Shown piece by piece: positions 60,647-64,000 of a stretch of 64,000 nt of DNA; the first letter of the stretch is position 1, and every line of letters starts with the position of its first letter. A program made the position numbers and the translations under genes. Under the pieces are notes generated by a model that was given only the letters and a program-made list of their open reading frames with translations, ran no database searches and was not told where the DNA came from. Source of the stretch: WHSW01 sp963729075 (GTDB lineage: Bacteria > Actinomycetota > Thermoleophilia > Solirubrobacterales > 70-9); the NCBI GenBank assembly GCA_963729075.1, contig CAVSMU010000008.1, positions 124,001 through 188,000 on the forward strand, written 5' to 3'.

Positions 60647-61872
60647 CCCGCGGTGAGCGTGAAGCCCTGCTCGCGCACGGCGGCGATGATCCGCTCCCCG
60701 TGGCCCGGGCCGTCGGTCTGCAGGACGAGCCGGATCCCGGTCTCGCGCACGTGCAGGTCGACCCCCTCGCGGATGTGGACGACGTCGAGCACGTTGGCCC
60801 CCGCCTCGGCGACGGTCGCGACCAGTCCGGCCAGCGCGCCCGGCCGGTCGGGGACGACCGTCGAGAAGACCAGCCGGCGCCCGGCGGCCGTCTCGCCGAG
60901 CCGGATGCACTCGACCAGGCGTGCTGCGTCGACGTTCCCGCCCGACAGCACGGCGCAGACCTCGCCATCGGCCGGTGGCTCGACGCTGCCCGAGAGCAGC
61001 GCTGCGACGGAGGCCGCGCCGGCGCCCTCGACGACCAGCTTGGAACGCTCGAGCAGCAGCACCATCGCCTGGGCGACGTCGTCGTCGGAGACGGTCACGA
61101 CCTGGTCGACGTACTCCGACACCAGCGGGAGAGTCAGCTCGCCCGGTCGCTTGACCGCGATTCCGTCGCAGATCGTGCTGGCCGAGCGCGCCCCGATCGG
61201 CCGATGGGCCTCGAGCGACGGCGGGTACGGGGCGCACGCGTCCGACTGGACCCCGACCACCCGCGCACCGGGCAGCCGGTCCTTGATCGCGATGGCGGTC
61301 CCCGCGATCAGCGCGCCGCCGCCCACCGCGACCACCACCAGGCGCGTCTCGGGAGCCTGACGGGCGATCTCCAGCCCGATCGTCCCCTGGCCGGCGAGGA
61401 CGACCGGATCGTCGAACGCATGGATCAGCGTCAATCCCTCGCGCTCGCAGGCCTCCACCGCCGCGGCGCCGGCGTCGTCGAACGACCCGGGCACCAGCCG
61501 GACCTCGCCGCCATAGCCCCGAACCGCCTCGATCTTCGCGATCGGCGCGTCCTCGGGCATGTAGAGCACCGCGTTGGTTCCGCGCGATCCGGCGGCCACC
61601 GCGACCGCCTGGGCGTGGTTGCCGGCGCTGGCGGCGACGACCCCGGCGGCCAGCTCGTCGTCGTCGAGCGCCGCGATCCGGTTCTGGGCACCGCGGACCT
61701 TGAACGAGCCCGTGCGCTGGAGGTTCTCGGCCTTGAGCCGGACCGTCCCGCCCGCGCGGCGGGAGATCTCCCCGGCCGAGACCACCGGCGTCTCGCGCAC
61801 GCGGCCGCGAATCGTCTCCGCGGCGCGCTCGATCTCCGCGACTCCGACCTGTGCTGAGGCCTGCGTGGCCAC
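60643..61872 (-). CDS. ilvA: Threonine ammonia-lyase (threonine dehydratase)
   Basis: 409 aa. PLP-binding Lys in RTGSFKVRGAQNRIAAL, SAGNHAQAVAVAA, VAVGGGALIAGTAIAIKDRL (phosphate site), and a C-terminal ACT regulatory domain (VVPDRPGALAGLVATVAEAG). It deaminates threonine to 2-oxobutyrate, the first step of isoleucine synthesis or threonine catabolism. The ACT domain suggests allosteric control. Downstream nudix overlaps; upstream hmgA is 21 bases away on the same strand. Confidence 0.94.
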   Translation of the reverse strand: MATQASAQVGVAEIERAAETIRGRVRETPVVSAGEISRRAGGTVRLKAENLQRTGSFKVRGAQNRIAALDDDELAAGVVAASAGNHAQAVAVAAGSRGTNAVLYMPEDAPIAKIEAVRGYGGEVRLVPGSFDDAGAAAVEACEREGLTLIHAFDDPVVLAGQGTIGLEIARQAPETRLVVVAVGGGALIAGTAIAIKDRLPGARVVGVQSDACAPYPPSLEAHRPIGARSASTICDGIAVKRPGELTLPLVSEYVDQVVTVSDDDVAQAMVLLLERSKLVVEGAGAASVAALLSGSVEPPADGEVCAVLSGGNVDAARLVECIRLGETAAGRRLVFSTVVPDRPGALAGLVATVAEAGANVLDVVHIREGVDLHVRETGIRLVLQTDGPGHGERIIAAVREQGFTLTAG

Positions 61873-61893
61873 GCACCCAGGGTAGTGCGGGAT

Positions 61894-63078
61894 CTACCCG
61901 GTGGTGCTCTCGGCGACCGGCGCGGGCGTCGCCTCCCGCCACGAATAGGCGTACGCCGGATCGTCGAGGGCGCGTGCGAGTTCGGTCAGCCGCAAGGGCC
62001 GGAACGTGTCCCACATCACCGCCAGCTCCTCCGTCCGGCGCATGCCGAGTGCTTTCTCGACCAGGCCGGGCTGCGGGCCATGGGGAAGGCCCGACGGGTG
62101 GACGGTGATCGAGCCTGCCTCGATCCCCTTGCGGCTGCCGAACTCGCCCGAGACGTAGTAGATGACCTCCTCCGACTGGAGGTTGGAGTGGTGGTAGGGA
62201 AGCGGCACCGCCTCCGGGTCGTAATCGAGCTCGCGCGGGCAGAACGAGCAGATGACGAAGTTGGGCCCCTGGAAGGTCTGGTGGACCGGCGGCGGCAGGT
62301 GCAGCCGCCCGGTCCGGGGCTCGAAGTCGTGCACGTTGAAGGCGTACGGGTAGACGTAGCCGTCCCAGCCGACGACATCGAACGGGTGGTAGTCGAGGAG
62401 GTAGCGCTGCAGGCCTCCGCGCACCCGGACGGTGACCTCGAACTCGCCGTCCTCGCGGTGGGTCTCGAGCTCGCCGGGAGGGTGGAAGTCGCGCTGCGAG
62501 AACGGAGCCGACTCGAGCAGCTGCCCGTAGCGGTTGCGATACCGGTTCGGCGTCTCGATCTCCCCCGGGGTATGGAAGACGAGCCAAGTCTGCGGCGTCT
62601 CGTCGAGCGCGAACCGGTAGGTGGTGCCGCGTGGCACGACGATGTAGTCGTGCTCGCGGAACGGAAGCGAGCCGAACACGGTCTCGAGCGTTCCCGAGCC
62701 CTCGACCACGAAGAAGACCTCGTCGCCCTCGCCGTCGCGGAAGAAACCGTCGGTCTCGGCGACCGGACGGCAGAGGGAGACCTCGATGTCGGCGTTCCAC
62801 ATCAGGCAGCGGCGGCCGCTGACCGGGTCCCCCGCGGGCTCCGTCGGCCCGCTGACGAGATGGCGGTGAACGTGGGCGTCGGGCACCCACTCCAGGTGCT
62901 CGATCGGCTCGAAGTCGCCCACCTCGGCGATCCGGCACGGAGACTCGAGGTGATACAGGATCGACTCGTTGCCCGAGAAGCCCTCGTAGCCCATCACCTC
63001 TTCGACGAGCAGCCGACCGTTGGTGCGGAACTGGGTGTGACGTTTGCGGGGGACCTGACCCAGACTGTGGTAACGCAT
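61894..63078 (-). CDS. hmgA: Homogentisate 1,2-dioxygenase
   Basis: 394 aa. The iron ligands are visible: His in YHHSNLQSEEVIYYVSGEFG, Glu in that stretch and His in SGLPHGPQPG. FFVVEGSGTLETVFGSLPF and VVPRGTTYRFALDETPQTW form the cupin-like N-terminal half. It opens the ring of homogentisate in tyrosine catabolism. Directly followed (leftward) by ilvA; the upstream hppD makes its substrate. The ATG follows GGGAGACACC. The region between hmgA and hppD is a long inverted repeat. Confidence 0.93.
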   Translation of the reverse strand: MRYHSLGQVPRKRHTQFRTNGRLLVEEVMGYEGFSGNESILYHLESPCRIAEVGDFEPIEHLEWVPDAHVHRHLVSGPTEPAGDPVSGRRCLMWNADIEVSLCRPVAETDGFFRDGEGDEVFFVVEGSGTLETVFGSLPFREHDYIVVPRGTTYRFALDETPQTWLVFHTPGEIETPNRYRNRYGQLLESAPFSQRDFHPPGELETHREDGEFEVTVRVRGGLQRYLLDYHPFDVVGWDGYVYPYAFNVHDFEPRTGRLHLPPPVHQTFQGPNFVICSFCPRELDYDPEAVPLPYHHSNLQSEEVIYYVSGEFGSRKGIEAGSITVHPSGLPHGPQPGLVEKALGMRRTEELAVMWDTFRPLRLTELARALDDPAYAYSWREATPAPVAESTTG

Positions 63079-63244
63079 TAGTGGTGTCTCCCGTGGGTCG
63101 GGGGCCGCTCTGGCGCGACCCGATGGTCGTCAGGCAAGGACGCAGGGAGCGAAGCGTGGCAGAGCCACGCGAGCGACTGAGGACGCAGGCTGGCGGCCAC
63201 TCGGGGCCGCCAGAGCGGCCGCTGATCCGCGGGAGCCACCACTA
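63079..63244. repeat. Large inverted repeat with internal hairpin between hmgA and hppD
   Basis: Arms 63079-63115 and 63208-63244 match as inverted repeats at 32 of 37 positions (TAGTGGTG ... GGCCGCTCTGGCG). Inside, GCGTGGC-AGA-GCCACGC (63154-63170) forms a hairpin, and GGACGCAGG occurs twice. The element fills the gap completely: it begins directly after the hmgA ATG and ends on the hppD stop codon. It could be a MITE/REP-like element or a regulatory RNA for tyrosine catabolism. Confidence 0.65.
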
Positions 63245-64000
63245 GAGGTTTCCTCTCCTCTCCTGTTCGCGCTCGATCGCCTCGAACAGCGCCTTGAAGT
63301 TACCCTCGCCGAAACCGCGCGCTCCGTGGCGCTCGATCACCTCGAGGAACACGGTCGGGCGGTCGCCGATCGTCTGCGTGAAGATCTGCAGCAGATAGCC
63401 CTCGTCGTCGCGGTCGGCGAGGATGCCGAGCTCGCGCAGGTCGGCGAGGCTCTCGTCGATCTCACCGATCCGTCCGGGAAGCTCCTCGTAGTAGCTCTCC
63501 GGGGTCGAGAGGAAGCGCACGCCGCGCTCGCGCAGCTCCTTGACCGTGGCGACGATGTCGGTGGTCGCGAGCGCGATGTGCTGGGCGCCCGGGCCGCCGT
63601 AGTACTCGAGGTACTCCTCGATCTGCGACTTGCGCTTGCCCTCGGCGGGCTCGTTGATCGGGAACTTCACCCGGCCCTTGCCGTCGGTCATCACCTTGGA
63701 CATCAGCGCCGAGTACTCGGTGCCGATGTCCTCGTCGGTGAAATGGATCATCTCGGTCATCCCGAAGACGCGTTCGTAGTAGCCCACCCACTCCTCGAGG
63801 CGGCCGAGCTCGACGTTCCCGACGACGTGATCGATGCCGGCGAACAGGCCGGCGTCGGCGCCCGGCTCCGCCGCGGCGAACCCGGGGAGGAACGCGCCCT
63901 CGTAGCCCGCGCGCTCGACGAACGTGTGCAGGGTGTCACCGTAGGTGGCGATCGTCGCCATCCGCACGGAGCCGCCGTCGTCCTGCTCCTCCCAGGGCTC
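63242..64000 (-). CDS. hppD: 4-hydroxyphenylpyruvate dioxygenase (runs off the right edge)
   Basis: 253 C-terminal codons are visible. Iron ligands: His in GIDHVVGNVEL, His in GPGAQHIALATTDIVATVKE and Glu in VFLEVIERHGARGFGEGNFK. NMYYTEVF-like YERVFGMTEMIHFTDEDIGT and KGRVKFPINEP fit the family. It converts hydroxyphenylpyruvate to homogentisate, the substrate of hmgA next door. The N-terminal domain lies outside the window. The stop is inside the right arm of the inverted repeat. Confidence 0.93.
   Translation of the reverse strand, partial: EPWEEQDDGGSVRMATIATYGDTLHTFVERAGYEGAFLPGFAAAEPGADAGLFAGIDHVVGNVELGRLEEWVGYYERVFGMTEMIHFTDEDIGTEYSALMSKVMTDGKGRVKFPINEPAEGKRKSQIEEYLEYYGGPGAQHIALATTDIVATVKELRERGVRFLSTPESYYEELPGRIGEIDESLADLRELGILADRDDEGYLLQIFTQTIGDRPTVFLEVIERHGARGFGEGNFKALFEAIEREQERRGNL

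Noticed and set aside
60047..62938. 963-codon minus-strand ORF across nudix, ilvA and hmgA
   Set aside because: Shifted frame relative to three recognisable enzymes; Arg/Gly-rich with no domain.

Overview
The window is GC-rich, with strong G/C codon bias, frequent GTG and TTG starts and dense overlapping genes. Gene content and order (sigH-like sigma factor, rlmB-cysS, ispF, ispD-carD-disA-radA, clpC, lysS-greA-dusB-coaX, folKBP, ftsH-hpt-tilS) point to a high-GC actinobacterium, most likely class Thermoleophilia (Solirubrobacterales or Gaiellales). That placement is inferred from gene content and synteny only; no rRNA is present.

Layout. 1-0.8 kb: start of an iron-type alcohol dehydrogenase/maleylacetate reductase, tRNA-Thr and a gutted PD-(D/E)XK nuclease gene. 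0.8-30 kb: a mostly minus-strand housekeeping block covering sigma factor, tRNA/rRNA modification, CysS and LysS, MEP-pathway isoprenoid enzymes, CarD, c-di-AMP synthase DisA, RadA, ClpC, GreA, pantothenate kinase, folate genes, FtsH, Hpt and TilS. 30-46.5 kb: signalling and lipid/envelope genes, including a MerR-type adenylate cyclase, SCP2-like proteins, acyltransferases, a large multi-domain wall hydrolase, Sir2, a fused hydroxyacyl-CoA dehydrogenase/enoyl-CoA hydratase, a PadR regulator and an acyl-CoA dehydrogenase. 46.5-59.9 kb: small stress and transport genes, two calcium-type exchangers, a Zn-ribbon/cyclase/AAA/TPR signalling protein, ferritin-like, PucR, desaturase, EVE and DUF2203 proteins. 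60-64 kb: Nudix, threonine dehydratase and tyrosine catabolism (hmgA, hppD running off the end).

Non-coding structure is the most unusual part. (i) About twenty genes carry a TANNNT -10 hexamer 6-9 nt before the start codon, which predicts widespread leaderless transcription, including one symmetrical bidirectional promoter. (ii) A small nested-palindrome element occurs three times (28.5, 39.3, 58.9 kb) and looks like a MITE/REP-type family. (iii) The 59.9-60.2 kb gap folds into an apparent three-way-junction RNA. (iv) The hmgA-hppD gap is one large inverted repeat. (v) A 474-bp segment interrupts a bcp peroxiredoxin gene between 6-bp direct repeats, and its removal restores the reading frame at that junction.

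Sequence quality needs caution. At least ten single-base G/C indels break genes, one of them in normally essential ftsH, and several genes start on ATC or CTG. Part of this is probably residual sequencing or assembly error. I report the restored reading and mark each case.
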